A model generated the notes under the pieces. The model searched no databases, was not told where the DNA came from, and saw only the letters and a list, made by a program, of their open reading frames with translations. A stretch of DNA of 64,000 nucleotides from Polycladidibacter stylochi. GTDB taxonomy: Bacteria; Pseudomonadota; Alphaproteobacteria; Rhizobiales; Stappiaceae. Below are positions 34,607 through 44,203 of the stretch, one piece after another (the first letter of the stretch is position 1; the number at the start of each line of letters is the position of its first letter). The DNA is taken from contig NZ_LLWE01000005.1 of NCBI RefSeq assembly GCF_001562055.1, positions 248,001 through 312,000 of the forward strand. Reading direction: 5' to 3'. Position numbers and translations under genes: made by a program.

Positions 34607-36969
34607 TGTCTTGTCATAGTGTGCAAGCCTCTAGTCAATCCAATTTACCAAGTGCTTTTCTCTTGGGTACGGCGAACTCTGGAAAGACTTCCCTTTTCAA
34701 TGCCCTTACGGGTGATCGGCAACAAATTGGCAACTGGCCTGGTGTCACAGTGGACCGCAAGAGTGGTATTGCACGCTGTAACAATCAAGATATTTCCATA
34801 CTCGATTTACCTGGTGTGGCAACGCTTTCATCTCCTGAAGATGAACGTATTGACGAGAAAATCACACGCCAAACATTACTTACTGAACGCCCTAGTATTT
34901 TACTATGCATACTGGATCCAACGGCTTTAGAACGCTCTTTAGCCATCTTGCTTCAAGGGCTTGTTTTAGGTCTTCCTACAATCGCGGTGTTGACAAAAGC
35001 CGATTTGTGGGAGGCGGAAGTTATCGACCGTGCGGCCGACCATCTTTCTGCTGCTCTTGGTATTGCAGTCGTGACGGTATCCAGTATCTCTCAGCGTAAT
35101 TTGGAAAAGCTTCATGAAGAAATCTGTGCTTGCTTAAGCGAGCCGAATAACGTTCCAGCCTTTCATACCGATCCTTTTGAGCTCAAAGAGCTGGTTTCGA
35201 ACCTTAGCAACCAGCTAACTAAAAAGAACCTATGTTCCGCAGAGGTTGCTCCTGCATGGGCATGTCGCCTGCTTGAACAAGACTTACTCGCCCAAAAGCT
35301 TGCAGGCCCTGAAATGAGCACCTATGCTCAGCAACTAGCCAATGACGCGGCTGAAAGGCTTGGAGATTCAACTGCTCTGATAATGGCGGCCAGTTATTAC
35401 AACCGAGCATATTCACTTAGCGAATTAATGGAGCTGCCAGAGCCACAACAGGTACGGCAAACATCTGACCGTATTGACAGGGTGTTGCTATCCAAGTGGT
35501 TCGGCTTCCCGATTTTCCTCGGTATCATGTACTTGATGTTTTTTATCGCGATTAACTTTTCCGCAGTATTTATTGATTTGTTTGATGGTTTAGGCGATGC
35601 GCTGTTTGTACAAACGCCAAGCCTGCTGTTCTACTCTCTTGGAATACAAGATAGCTTGTTTGCTTTGATGACAAAATCAATTGGTGCCGGATTACAAACT
35701 GTGTTGACGTTTGCGCCAATTGTTGCCCTGCTATTCTTCTGTCAAATATTCCTTGAGCAAAGTGGCTATATGGCCCGTGCTGCTGTGGTTACCGATAACC
35801 TCATGCATAAATTGGGTCTTCCGGGGCGCGCATTTTTACCTCTCATTTTGGGTTTCGGCTGCACAGTTCCTGCTGTTATTGCCACGCGAACGCTTGAAAG
35901 TAAACGCGAACGCGTCATGACAGCTATGATGTCGCCATTCATGTCATGCGGAGCTCGATTGCCCGTATATGCGTTATTCGCTGCGGCCTTTTTTCCGAGC
36001 AACGGTCAAAATATCGTTTTCGCTTTGTACATACTTGGGGTTTTGGTTGCGTTGTTTACCGGCCTTATCCTTTCGCATTCGATTTATCGGAACCGAAGCT
36101 CATCTCTTGCTATTGAGCTTCCCCCCTATCAGTGGCCTAAGGGCAAAGATATTTTTCGTGCTGTTGCAGCTAAAGTAAAGAAATTTATTAGTGGTGCCGG
36201 GCGAATTATAATTCTTGTTGTTGCTATTCTCTCAGTTTTAAACTCGGTCGATTTAGAAGGAAATGTCGGCAACGAAACCAATGGCACTTCGGTTTTGGCC
36301 CAAGTTTCAAAGAATGTGACACCAATCCTCTCTCCAATGGGAATTCGTGAACAGGACTGGCCTGCTGCGGTTGGGTTGGTTACCGGCCTATTTGCAAAAG
36401 AAACCGTTGTGAGCACATTGCAAGCTTTGTACATCAATACTGACGAGACTGAAGAGCGCCCCGAGCCACTTGCTGTTGCGGGCGATGCCATTAAGGGCTT
36501 CTCGGCAGCACTATTTGATTTGAGTAGTCAATTGCTTGATCCGCTTGGTATTAATATTGGCGATACATCAAACTTTATTGCTGCCTCTGAGGAGCAAGAG
36601 GTGGAGGTTTCAACCTTTGCGGCGTTGGTCGCCCATTTTGACGGCAAAGCGGGTGCCTTTGCTTATATGGTTGCTGTTTTGCTCTATATACCTTGCTCGG
36701 CTGCCTTGGCGACAATATGGCGGGAAATCGGGCGCAATTGGGCCTTATTCTCTGCATTCTGGACTACACTTCTCGCATACTCAGGGTCAACTATTGCCTA
36801 TCAGGCCGGTACTTTTACCCGTCATCCCAGCAGTAGTTTTTTATGGATTGCCGGATTGCTCATGATTATTGCTGGTGTGTTTGCGCTCATGCGAAATTTC
36901 GCCGACAAAGATAGTCCGGTAACCGGTATACTGGCCACAGCGGAGTGTAATGATGCTCAAGTCAGTTGA
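34606..36969 (+). CDS. feoB: Ferrous iron transport protein B (FeoB)
   Basis: The protein has 787 residues. N-terminal G-protein: G1 GTANSGKTSLFNALTG, then GNWPGVTVDRKSG, G3 DLPG, G4 TKAD. The membrane part has two Gate motifs (GYMARAAVVTDNLMHKLGLPGRAFLPLILGFGCTVPA and LVTGLFAKETVVSTL). It is the inner-membrane Fe(II) importer. Its 3' end overlaps feoC by 20 bases. Confidence 0.97.
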   Translation: MSCHSVQASSQSNLPSAFLLGTANSGKTSLFNALTGDRQQIGNWPGVTVDRKSGIARCNNQDISILDLPGVATLSSPEDERIDEKITRQTLLTERPSILLCILDPTALERSLAILLQGLVLGLPTIAVLTKADLWEAEVIDRAADHLSAALGIAVVTVSSISQRNLEKLHEEICACLSEPNNVPAFHTDPFELKELVSNLSNQLTKKNLCSAEVAPAWACRLLEQDLLAQKLAGPEMSTYAQQLANDAAERLGDSTALIMAASYYNRAYSLSELMELPEPQQVRQTSDRIDRVLLSKWFGFPIFLGIMYLMFFIAINFSAVFIDLFDGLGDALFVQTPSLLFYSLGIQDSLFALMTKSIGAGLQTVLTFAPIVALLFFCQIFLEQSGYMARAAVVTDNLMHKLGLPGRAFLPLILGFGCTVPAVIATRTLESKRERVMTAMMSPFMSCGARLPVYALFAAAFFPSNGQNIVFALYILGVLVALFTGLILSHSIYRNRSSSLAIELPPYQWPKGKDIFRAVAAKVKKFISGAGRIIILVVAILSVLNSVDLEGNVGNETNGTSVLAQVSKNVTPILSPMGIREQDWPAAVGLVTGLFAKETVVSTLQALYINTDETEERPEPLAVAGDAIKGFSAALFDLSSQLLDPLGINIGDTSNFIAASEEQEVEVSTFAALVAHFDGKAGAFAYMVAVLLYIPCSAALATIWREIGRNWALFSAFWTTLLAYSGSTIAYQAGTFTRHPSSSFLWIAGLLMIIAGVFALMRNFADKDSPVTGILATAECNDAQVS

Positions 36970-37195
36970 AAGAGTTATCCGCACTAAAGGAAGCGTCACA
37001 GCACGCGATGTGGCGCAAGAACTGGGTATTTCTCAAGATTTTGCAATGATGATGCTTTCACAGCTCAAAGCGTTAAAAATAATTCACGATGAAGATTGCA
37101 CGAGCAGTTGCTCTTCAAAGAGTGGTGGTTGTAATGGCTGCACGTTCACCAAAGAAAAGAAATTTTCTTTAATAACCGATCGTCACTCGGCATAA
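36950..37195 (+). CDS. feoC: FeoC-like protein
   Basis: The protein has 81 residues. It has an N-terminal winged HTH (SVTARDVAQELGISQDFAMMMLSQLKALKII) and a C-terminal Cys cluster CTSSC-x5-CNGC, as in FeoC proteins that bind an Fe-S cluster and act on FeoB. GGAG precedes the ATG at 36950, and another ATG follows directly at 36953. It overlaps the end of feoB. Confidence 0.87.
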   Translation: MMLKSVERVIRTKGSVTARDVAQELGISQDFAMMMLSQLKALKIIHDEDCTSSCSSKSGGCNGCTFTKEKKFSLITDRHSA

Positions 37196-37439
37196 CATCT
37201 GAAATATTAGCTTCTTTTTTGAAAAGATATTTCTATGTATATTAGTTATTTTATGCCATTCTCTATAAAATATACTTAGTATCACATTGTAATTATTTAT
37301 TAATTAAAATATTTTGGGTATTTGACAACTATAGATAGAATTATTTCAATCTACAGTTTAAATATAGTTTAAATCTAATAAGCAATTCCGCCATGTTCGA
37401 GCGGAAGCCTGATTAAACTTTAAACTGGAGTGGGTTTTA

Positions 37440-38453
37440 ATGCTATCTAAGAGGCTTGGGCAAATAGTCGCTTTGCTATTTGCCATAATACTTTATCCTC
37501 AATACACTTTGGCGGTTGATTTAAAATCTTTAAAAGAAGACTATAAACGCCCCCTTTTTGTTCCTTTTCCTCAGAGCGCTGCTTACACACCCCAACGCGC
37601 GACACTAGGAAAAATGCTATTTTTTGACCCTCGTCTCTCAGGGGCAAAAGACATGAATTGCGTGAGTTGTCATAACCCATCTTTTGGATATGAAGTGCCA
37701 GTTGAAACACCAATTGGCGCGGCTAAAACACGCTTAGCCAGACAAGCACCAACACTTTTAAACGCAGCGTGGGTGAAGCCATTATTCTGGGATGGTCGTG
37801 CCAAAACTCTTGAAGAGCAAGCGCAAGGGCCGATTACAGCCCCAGTAGAAATGAATGCTAAATTCGATGATATTGTCGAAACCTTGGAAATGATACCAGA
37901 ATACACACGCTGGTTTGATATCGTTTTCCCTAAACGTGGTATTTCCAAAGAAACGATATTGCAGGCTATCGCTACTTATGAACGTACGATTGTAAGTGGC
38001 TGGTCACCGTTTGATCGCTGGATTGAAGGTAACGAGGATGCTATCTCTGAATCTGCAAAACGTGGCTTTCAAATCTTCAATGGCAAGGGGCTTTGTGCCA
38101 AGTGCCATAGTGGCTGGAATTTCACCGATAATGAATTCCACGATATTGGTGTTTATACCGAAGATATCGGCCGCGGCGCGATTGAAGCTGCGTATGTTAA
38201 GATGCAGCACGCCTTTAAAACACCCGGCCTTCGGAATTTAATTTACCGCGCACCATTTATGCACAATGGGAGTTTACCAGACCTTGATGCTGTCTTAGCC
38301 CACTATAATAGTGGAGGTATGGAGCGCCAATCCCGCTCTGAGCATGTGAGGGCACTTCATTTGAGCGATGGCGAAATCGCTGATTTAAAAGCGTTTTTGC
38401 TAACTCTTACGGCAGAGCGCATTGAAGAACCCATGCCAACTTTACCCAACTGA
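37440..38453 (+). CDS. MauG/cytochrome c peroxidase family diheme protein
   Basis: The protein has 337 residues with a signal peptide about 1-25 (…YTLA). Two c-type heme motifs, [11 protein letters not shown] and [11 protein letters not shown], are spaced as in bacterial diheme peroxidases; [24 protein letters not shown] and [25 protein letters not shown] are family signatures. It should act in the periplasm, reducing hydrogen peroxide or oxidising a protein partner. A chemoreceptor gene begins 8 bases later, so the two are probably cotranscribed. Confidence 0.93.
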   Translation: MLSKRLGQIVALLFAIILYPQYTLAVDLKSLKEDYKRPLFVPFPQSAAYTPQRATLGKMLFFDPRLSGAKDMNCVSCHNPSFGYEVPVETPIGAAKTRLARQAPTLLNAAWVKPLFWDGRAKTLEEQAQGPITAPVEMNAKFDDIVETLEMIPEYTRWFDIVFPKRGISKETILQAIATYERTIVSGWSPFDRWIEGNEDAISESAKRGFQIFNGKGLCAKCHSGWNFTDNEFHDIGVYTEDIGRGAIEAAYVKMQHAFKTPGLRNLIYRAPFMHNGSLPDLDAVLAHYNSGGMERQSRSEHVRALHLSDGEIADLKAFLLTLTAERIEEPMPTLPN

Positions 38454-38461
38454 GGCCAATA

Positions 38462-40129
38462 ATGAATATTCGCGGTAAAATATTAACTCCGGTAATCGGG
38501 CTGATCTTACTGTCTGCTACCTTGATTGGTGTCATAGCATGGCAAAATACTAAAAACCTAAACCACGTTCAACAAATATCCCAGGAAGCGCTTACAGCAC
38601 AACAGTATGCTTTTTCACTGGCTGATGAACTTGTTGTTGCCCAAGAGCTCGTTGAGAGTGCTATGGCGATGACAACATTTATCACCCAAGAGGAGTACGA
38701 AAGAAAGTTCAATGAGTTAGACGAACGACTATCTAAAAAGCTAGATGATGCCATTGCGCTTTCCTTAAATAAGAAAATGGGTGCCGCCACCATGCAGGCG
38801 CGCAACAACTATCAAGTTTGGAAGTCAAGTACCGAAGTTTTGCTTGGAATTACTCCCTCCGATTTAGTTCCTACCCATGAAAAAATAAATCGAAATACTG
38901 CTAATCTTAGCAAGTCAATCAAGTCAATCGTAGAAACAACACGTCATGCCAGTCACGAAATAATTTCCCAAAGTAGTGAGAAAGCTTTCTTTGTCAATGT
39001 TATCAGTATAACTGCAATAGCCATTTTGAGTATTGCCGGTTTTGGTATTGCCTGGTGGTCTGCCAACAATATTAGTAAGCCAGTTACATACTTAACAGAG
39101 AAAATGAATAGCCTGACAAAGGGAGACCTTGATATTGACCTGGACCTTCCAGACCGTAAGGATGAAATTGGCAAGATTTTTGATGCAGTCGTTATTTTCC
39201 GTGGCAATGCCATTCAACAGCGCGAGCTTGAAGAACAGAACCTGAAAAAGCTAGAGACTGAAAAGGTTATTCAGGTCAAAAAAGAAAAAGCTATCACGAA
39301 CTTTAGAAGCGCGTTAGAGCAAGATATGGCTCGCCTGCACAACCAATCAACGGAAATGCAAGCTTCCTCACTTAGCTTGCACCGTATGGCTGATAAAGCA
39401 ACACAAGATGCACAAAGTGCTGGCTCTGCAGCTGAAAGTTCACGTGATAATACTCAAACGGTGGCTATAGCAACAAAACAGCTTATCGTCTCAATTAATA
39501 CAATTGGTGAGCAGTCTAGCCGCGCCAACGACCTTGTGAATACAACTGTAAAAACGGCTCAAAATACAGATCGACAAGTTACTGCTCTTTCAAATTCAGC
39601 CGAGCAGATTGGTCAGGTCCTCGAACTGATTAGGGATATCGCAGACAAAACAAACCTATTAGCACTAAATGCAACTATTGAAGCTGCACGTGCAGGTGAA
39701 ATGGGCCGCGGTTTTGCTGTGGTTGCAACCGAGGTGAAATCACTTGCCAGCCAAACTGCAAAGGCAACTGAAGACATTTCAAACCACATCACCGGTGTAC
39801 AGAGTTCCACGACAGCTGCAGTTGATGCCATAAATGCAATTAGTGAAGCTGTACAGGAGGTTAGCAGCCTAACACAATTAATCAATCAAAGTGTAAGCGA
39901 ACAGCAAGATGCAACACTAAGCATTGCCAATGCTGCAGAAGCTGCACACGGCCAATCAGAGACAGCTGCTAATAGCTCTGACGAGGTGAGCGCTTCAATT
40001 TTGCAAACAACTAACGAGGCAAGCACGGTTAGCAAGTCCTCTGAGTTACTAACGGAAGTAACGAATAGCCTCTCCAAAGAGGTTGATCTGTTCTTAACAA
40101 CAGTAACAAAACTGGATAATCACGCTTAA
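38462..40129 (+). CDS. Methyl-accepting chemotaxis protein
   Basis: The protein has 555 residues. Membrane helix about 7-27, periplasmic helical sensor domain about 30-175, membrane helix about 178-200, HAMP about 200-255, then a cytoplasmic coiled-coil signalling domain with the hairpin tip [24 protein letters not shown] at about 390-415. It senses an unknown cue and controls CheA. The diheme peroxidase gene lies 8 bases upstream, suggesting a link to redox or peroxide. A hairpin follows at 40139-40168. Confidence 0.95.
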   Translation: MNIRGKILTPVIGLILLSATLIGVIAWQNTKNLNHVQQISQEALTAQQYAFSLADELVVAQELVESAMAMTTFITQEEYERKFNELDERLSKKLDDAIALSLNKKMGAATMQARNNYQVWKSSTEVLLGITPSDLVPTHEKINRNTANLSKSIKSIVETTRHASHEIISQSSEKAFFVNVISITAIAILSIAGFGIAWWSANNISKPVTYLTEKMNSLTKGDLDIDLDLPDRKDEIGKIFDAVVIFRGNAIQQRELEEQNLKKLETEKVIQVKKEKAITNFRSALEQDMARLHNQSTEMQASSLSLHRMADKATQDAQSAGSAAESSRDNTQTVAIATKQLIVSINTIGEQSSRANDLVNTTVKTAQNTDRQVTALSNSAEQIGQVLELIRDIADKTNLLALNATIEAARAGEMGRGFAVVATEVKSLASQTAKATEDISNHITGVQSSTTAAVDAINAISEAVQEVSSLTQLINQSVSEQQDATLSIANAAEAAHGQSETAANSSDEVSASILQTTNEASTVSKSSELLTEVTNSLSKEVDLFLTTVTKLDNHA

Positions 40130-40138
40130 TAATAGTTA

Positions 40139-40168
40139 TCTCCCTATTATATTATAGTAATAGGGAGA
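40139..40168 (+). terminator. Hairpin after the chemoreceptor gene
   Basis: TCTCCCTATTA (40139-40149) and TAATAGGGAGA (40158-40168) form a perfect 11-base stem starting 10 bases after the stop codon. There is no T run after it, so termination efficiency is uncertain. Confidence 0.6.
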
Positions 40169-40427
40169 AACACAATTCTATTATCTTTAAATTTCTTTAT
40201 TATTGTATAAATAATCTACACCATCAATTTTATCATCTTAAATTCGCTAAACTATAGTTACTTTTACATCTGAATTTCAGGCAAGGAACCTTGTCTATAT
40301 ACGCGGAAAGAAAACAGGTAATTACGCGCCGGGAATGCGATAAAAGCGCTATCTCGAACCCTATCATAAAGCCCGCTAGGGGTTTTTAGGTTCAAAACCA
40401 TATATATTTCAATTAGATAGAAATGGA

Positions 40428-40517
40428 TGGCGGACACGGAGGGATTCGAACCCTCGAGACCCTTCCGGGCCTACTCCCTTAGCAGGGGAGCGCCTTCGAC
40501 CACTCGGCCACGTGTCC
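40428..40517 (-). tRNA. tRNA-Ser (anticodon GCU)
   Basis: On the minus strand the sequence begins GGACACGTGGCCGAGTGG, has an anticodon stem CTCCC / GGGAG around the GCT anticodon, a long variable arm, the T arm GGGTTCGAATCCC, and an acceptor end CGTGTCC. The discriminator G and CCA are encoded (CCA at 40430-40428). The length is 90 bases including CCA. A promoter is visible upstream. Confidence 0.96.
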
Positions 40518-40526
40518 TTGAGCGCG

Positions 40527-40555
40527 TTAGTAGCCATTAACCGCTGGTAGATCAA
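40527..40555 (-). promoter_or_regulatory. Sigma-70-type promoter of tRNA-Ser
   Basis: On the minus strand TTGATC (40555-40550) and TACTAA (40532-40527) are separated by exactly 17 bases. The -10 box ends 9 bases before the mature tRNA 5' end, leaving room for a very short leader. Confidence 0.75.
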
Positions 40556-40689
40556 GCGTAATTTTTGTTTTTTCTTGATTTTCCCCAAATTGGATTTTTA
40601 GCGGCTCGAACTGTTTCTTCTTAACCCCGTGAGCCTGCTTGCCAGCACGCCTTGAAGCCCTGTCGCTGAGCGCTTACTTATTACACTTT

Positions 40690-41421
40690 TTACAAAAGTT
40701 TTCGCAGGAATTGTTTTAAGCGCGGATCGTCAGGCTGGCTAAATATCTTTTCTGGGGGCCCTTGCTCGACAATCCGCCCTCCTTCCATAAATAGAACTCT
40801 ATCAGCTATATCGCGAGCAAAGCGCATTTCATGAGTAACAATAAGCATTGTTTGGTGTGCTGCAGCCACTTTACCCATAAGCTGTAAAACTTCCTCAACC
40901 CATTCCGGGTCGAGCGCTGAAGTTGGCTCATCTACAAGAATTAGATCTGCATTTGCGGCCATAGCACGACCAATACCGACCCTTTGCTGTTGCCCACCCG
41001 ATAGTGCAGCAGGGTAAGCATCTGCTTTATCCGATAAGCCAATTTCGCTTAGTATTTCACTTGCCCGCTTTAATGCATCTTTCTTTTTCCAACCACGTAC
41101 AACTTGTAGGCCTTCCGCTATGTTTTCCTGAGCTGTCCGATTTGCGAACAGTGCGTAGTTTTGAAAAACGAAGGCAGTATGTAGTCGTAGTTTTTTAATG
41201 TCTGCACTGGAAGCATTTGCGACATCTATTTTCAGAGTATCAAAGCTAATTGTGCCGGCATCTGGCTGCTCGAGAAAGTTAAGCGTTCGAAGAAGCGTAG
41301 ACTTCCCTGTTCCTGACGGGCCAATTATGACAATTCTCTCACCACGCTCGATATCGAGATCAATTCCGTTGAGCACTTTTTGGCCATTATAGCTCTTTTT
41401 TAAACCACGAACACTGATCAT
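40690..41421 (-). CDS. Polar amino-acid ABC transporter ATP-binding protein
   Basis: The protein has 243 residues. Walker A GPSGTGKST, signature LSGGQQQR, Walker B LILVDEPTSALDPE and the His loop in THEM are all present, in the form typical of GlnQ/HisP-type ATPases. It is the third gene of a binding protein - permease - ATPase cluster, overlapping the permease by 4 bases. It could also serve the incomplete system at 16726-18494. Confidence 0.95.
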   Translation of the reverse strand: MISVRGLKKSYNGQKVLNGIDLDIERGERIVIIGPSGTGKSTLLRTLNFLEQPDAGTISFDTLKIDVANASSADIKKLRLHTAFVFQNYALFANRTAQENIAEGLQVVRGWKKKDALKRASEILSEIGLSDKADAYPAALSGGQQQRVGIGRAMAANADLILVDEPTSALDPEWVEEVLQLMGKVAAAHQTMLIVTHEMRFARDIADRVLFMEGGRIVEQGPPEKIFSQPDDPRLKQFLRKLL

Positions 41422-42092
41422 CTCGCTACTGCCTTACCTAGTCGTTGCTCTAATACCTTTTGTATATGAGATAGTATCTCGACGATAACCCAATAGATTA
41501 ACGCTACCAGAATAAAACTTTCAAAATACAAGAAACTGCCCGCAGCTTCCTTTTGTGTTGCACCCATTAGCTCTGTAACACCCAAGGTAAAAGCCAGCGA
41601 TGTGCTTTTTATAAGGTCAATAAAGTAGTTTACTAAAGTGGGTGCTGCGACTCTTGCGGCTTGCGGAAGAATGATACGCCGCATCATTTGGCCTTCACTC
41701 ATCCCAATTGATCTCGCTGCTTCCCACTGACTGCGGTCAACACCCAATATGGCAGCACGAATGCTTTCTGCCATATAAGCCGAGAAGTGTAGTGTCAGAC
41801 CAATAATTGCGGCGCTAACACCATCTAAAGCCGTTAAACTGGTAAAAATTTGTGGCAAGCCATAGTAAAACAAGAAGAGCTGTACCAGTAAGGGAGTTCC
41901 TCTGAAAAAGCTAATAAAGACTTTAGAGAGGCTATTTAAAATGGGAATTTGTAGAACTCTAATTATCGCGACAAGACAAGAAAGCCCCAAAGCAAGCAAC
42001 ATAGAAATGCTGGCCATACCCATCGTAAGCGGCAGATACTTTAACAATACTGGCAATATACTCAGCATGTAGTCAAAATCTAATGGTCGCAT
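41418..42092 (-). CDS. Polar amino-acid ABC transporter permease
   Basis: The protein has 224 residues with about five membrane helices. Signatures: FFRGTPLLVQLFLFYYGLP and the EAA loop WEAARSIGMSEGQMMRRIILPQA. It forms the inner-membrane channel of a GlnP/TcyL-type importer. The binding-protein gene lies upstream, separated by 84 bases that include a strong hairpin; the ATPase gene overlaps its 3' end. Confidence 0.95.
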   Translation of the reverse strand: MRPLDFDYMLSILPVLLKYLPLTMGMASISMLLALGLSCLVAIIRVLQIPILNSLSKVFISFFRGTPLLVQLFLFYYGLPQIFTSLTALDGVSAAIIGLTLHFSAYMAESIRAAILGVDRSQWEAARSIGMSEGQMMRRIILPQAARVAAPTLVNYFIDLIKSTSLAFTLGVTELMGATQKEAAGSFLYFESFILVALIYWVIVEILSHIQKVLEQRLGKAVAR

Positions 42093-42124
42093 TTTTTTGC
42101 CTCAGGCTTACTATCCAAATAAAA

Positions 42125-42151
42125 CAGGCATGAGAAAAGCTTTCATGCCTG
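42125..42151 (-). terminator. Hairpin between binding-protein and permease genes
   Basis: CAGGCATGA and TCATGCCTG are exact inverted copies around a short A/T-rich loop, placed 25 bases after the binding-protein stop. As at 17658-17687, it probably lowers expression of the downstream permease and ATPase relative to the binding protein. Confidence 0.65.
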
Positions 42152-42176
42152 CTTCACTATTTATTCTAGCTTAGCG

Positions 42177-42932
42177 TTAGTTAACTTCGTCGTTTGCGGA
42201 AGTGATATCTGTTCCAAACCATTTATTGGAGATTTGCTGCAGCTTACCACTTGCTTTCAATTTGGTGAGAGCTGCATTCACTTTTTGGGCCAGCTTCGCT
42301 CCTCCACTATCTTTACGGAAAGGGAGTGCATTGCGTATTTGTGAGAAAGGCTCACCAGCTAATGCCAAGGGAAGCGGTGTTTTCATTATAGTTTGTGCTG
42401 CTGAAACACGATCCATGACAAAGGCATCAACACGGCCAAGGGCTGTTTCTTGCTCTATATTGCTATCATAAGTTTTTATTGTAATTTCATTTGCAAATGG
42501 CAGTTCACGCAATAACTGCTCGAAGTTAGAGCCAAGGTTTACCGCTACAGAGCGGCCTTTCAAATCATCTAGACCTTTAATCTCTTGCTCATTACCTTTG
42601 CGTACGACAACTTGTGCTCCATCATAAACGTAAGGCTGAGAAAATGTAAACTTCTCGACACGGGCTGGTGTAATCGTTATTTGGTTGGCAATTGTGTCAA
42701 TGCGGCCTGCTTCTAGTGCCCCAACAAGCCCAGAAAAACTCATTGTAACATATTCAATATGATCACCAGTCTCTTTAGCGACTGCATTCATTACATCAAC
42801 TTCAAAGCCCTGAAGCTTATCCTGTTTCACGAAAGTGAAAGGGAAATAGCTTCCCGACATACCCACTTTTATGGTTTCCGCTTGGGCGGGTAAACTAAAT
42901 AACAAAGCGGTCGCCATAACCAAATTACGCAT
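42177..42932 (-). CDS. Periplasmic amino-acid-binding protein (possibly cystine)
   Basis: The protein has 251 residues from ATG 42932, set by AAGGA. Signal peptide about 1-18 (…LPAQA). The family 3 binding fold shows KVGMSGSYFPFTFVKQDKLQGFEVDVMNAV and MSFSGLVGALEAGRIDTIANQITITPAR. The IANQITITPARVEKFTFSQPYVYDGAQ pattern resembles FliY/TcyJ-type cystine binders, but the ligand is not certain. It is divergent from modA. Confidence 0.92.
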   Translation of the reverse strand: MRNLVMATALLFSLPAQAETIKVGMSGSYFPFTFVKQDKLQGFEVDVMNAVAKETGDHIEYVTMSFSGLVGALEAGRIDTIANQITITPARVEKFTFSQPYVYDGAQVVVRKGNEQEIKGLDDLKGRSVAVNLGSNFEQLLRELPFANEITIKTYDSNIEQETALGRVDAFVMDRVSAAQTIMKTPLPLALAGEPFSQIRNALPFRKDSGGAKLAQKVNAALTKLKASGKLQQISNKWFGTDITSANDEVN

Positions 42933-43060
42933 GATGCTTATCCTTCTTAACTGCTCACCCCGCTTACCTCTATTAGAATTTTTTTTCCAGTTACCTTGCA
43001 ATATTAACATTTTATAGAATTCAAATTTACATTACCACAACTCACTAATAATATTTTCTA

Positions 43061-43072
43061 GTATTGACCATA
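43061..43072 (+). repeat. Direct repeat GTATTGACCATA, copy 1
   Basis: Exact 12-base match to 43251-43262, in the same orientation and 190 bases apart, both inside the divergent region upstream of modA. The TTGAC core could also be a -35 element. Confidence 0.6.
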
Positions 43073-43152
43073 AAAGAAAAAGCGAATCTACGTAGCAGCA
43101 AGTTTCTAAAAAAACAATTCAGCCATCACATACCTTAAAATGGATTTTTGCA

Positions 43153-43172
43153 CAGATTTTTGCAAAAATCTG
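43153..43172. promoter_or_regulatory. Perfect 20-base palindrome between the two direct repeats
   Basis: CAGATTTTTG followed directly by its reverse complement CAAAAATCTG. It lies 135 bases upstream of modA and 221 bases upstream of the binding-protein gene. It may be an operator; the sequence does not match the usual ModE box as I know it. Confidence 0.5.
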
Positions 43173-43250
43173 GTAAAATTCATTAAAATTACTCATACAT
43201 AATTTTTTTCAGTTGCTGAATGAAAATTCTTTACAATTTAAAATGCAATG

Positions 43251-43262
43251 GTATTGACCATA
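43251..43262 (+). repeat. Direct repeat GTATTGACCATA, copy 2
   Basis: Second exact copy, 45 bases upstream of the modA start codon; see copy 1 at 43061-43072. Confidence 0.6.
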
Positions 43263-43306
43263 TTTATTAAGTAAGATGTGAAATCAGAATATATCAAGGA
43301 AACAAA

Positions 43307-44098
43307 ATGAAAGAAATAACCTTACGATATCCGAATTTTTACTATAAACTAAAAAAGATGATTAAGCTTTTTTCAATTTTATTTTCATTGGTATATTTTA
43401 CGAATGCTTCCTATGCCGATGATCTGCAAATAGCAGTTGCAGCTAACTTCCAACAAACTGCAAAAGAAGTCGGTAAAGTATTTGAGGCAGAGACAGGTCA
43501 TACAATCAAATTCAGCTTTGGTTCTACAGGTACGCTGTATAATCAAGTAAGCCAAGGTGCACCCTTCGACATTTTCCTAGCTGCAGATATGAAGCGACCT
43601 AAAATGGCCGTTGAGAATGGATTTGGCATTGAGGGGTCTGTCACGGCCTATGCTCAAGGTCGTCTTGCGCTCTATTCGAGTGATGACAGTATAAGCCCAT
43701 CAGTTGAAACATTAAAGAATGGTGGCTTTGGCAAGCTGGCGATTGCCAATCCCAAAACGGCTCCTTACGGTCAAGCTGCAAAGCAAGCACTTGATGAACT
43801 CAAACTTTGGAAAAACGTTGAGCCATTCCTCGTTCAGGGAAATTCTATCGGACAAACATTCCAATTTGTTGCCACTGGTAATGCGCCTATAGGATTTGTT
43901 GCATTCTCACAAATTGCGCAAAAACCACAATCAAGCTATTGGTTAGTCCCAGGTAACCTTTACCAACCGATCAATCAGGGAGCTGTTTTACTTAAAAACA
44001 GTCAGGGTAAGATCGCAGCACTGATGTTTATGCAGTTTTTGCAATCTGACCAAGCGGTTAGCATCATTGAAAACTACGGCTATAAGCGGCCCCTGTAA
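43307..44098 (+). CDS. modA: Molybdate-binding periplasmic protein ModA
   Basis: The protein has 263 residues. AAGGA six bases upstream supports ATG 43307; ATG 43358 would give a shorter signal peptide but lacks a ribosome site. Signal peptide to about residue 37 (…ASYAD). Mature part: LQIAVAANFQQTAKEVGKVFE, FSFGSTGTLYNQVSQGAPFDIFLAAD, ANPKTAPYGQAA. It captures molybdate or tungstate for the ModBC importer. The first gene of modABC, it is divergent from an amino-acid ABC cluster. Confidence 0.95.
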   Translation: MKEITLRYPNFYYKLKKMIKLFSILFSLVYFTNASYADDLQIAVAANFQQTAKEVGKVFEAETGHTIKFSFGSTGTLYNQVSQGAPFDIFLAADMKRPKMAVENGFGIEGSVTAYAQGRLALYSSDDSISPSVETLKNGGFGKLAIANPKTAPYGQAAKQALDELKLWKNVEPFLVQGNSIGQTFQFVATGNAPIGFVAFSQIAQKPQSSYWLVPGNLYQPINQGAVLLKNSQGKIAALMFMQFLQSDQAVSIIENYGYKRPL

Positions 44099-44203
44099 TT
44101 TCCCAGTCTATTCACTTTGATGGGCCGTTGCTATATGCTTTTATGCAGATGGAAGTTGCAGACGCTCTGTAGTTCGAGCCCAAGAAAGTGATGGGGGAAT
44201 TAT

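Larger units (their letters stand above)
42933..43306. other. Divergent regulatory region between the binding-protein gene and modA
   Basis: 374 AT-rich bases. It contains a perfect 20-base palindrome at 43153-43172 and two exact 12-base copies of GTATTGACCATA at 43061-43072 and 43251-43262. I see no coding frame or RNA gene. Confidence 0.6.

Noticed and set aside
40428-40517. tRNA-Ser as an attachment site for an integrated element
   Set aside because: No integrase gene on either side and no second copy of the tRNA end noticed in the window.
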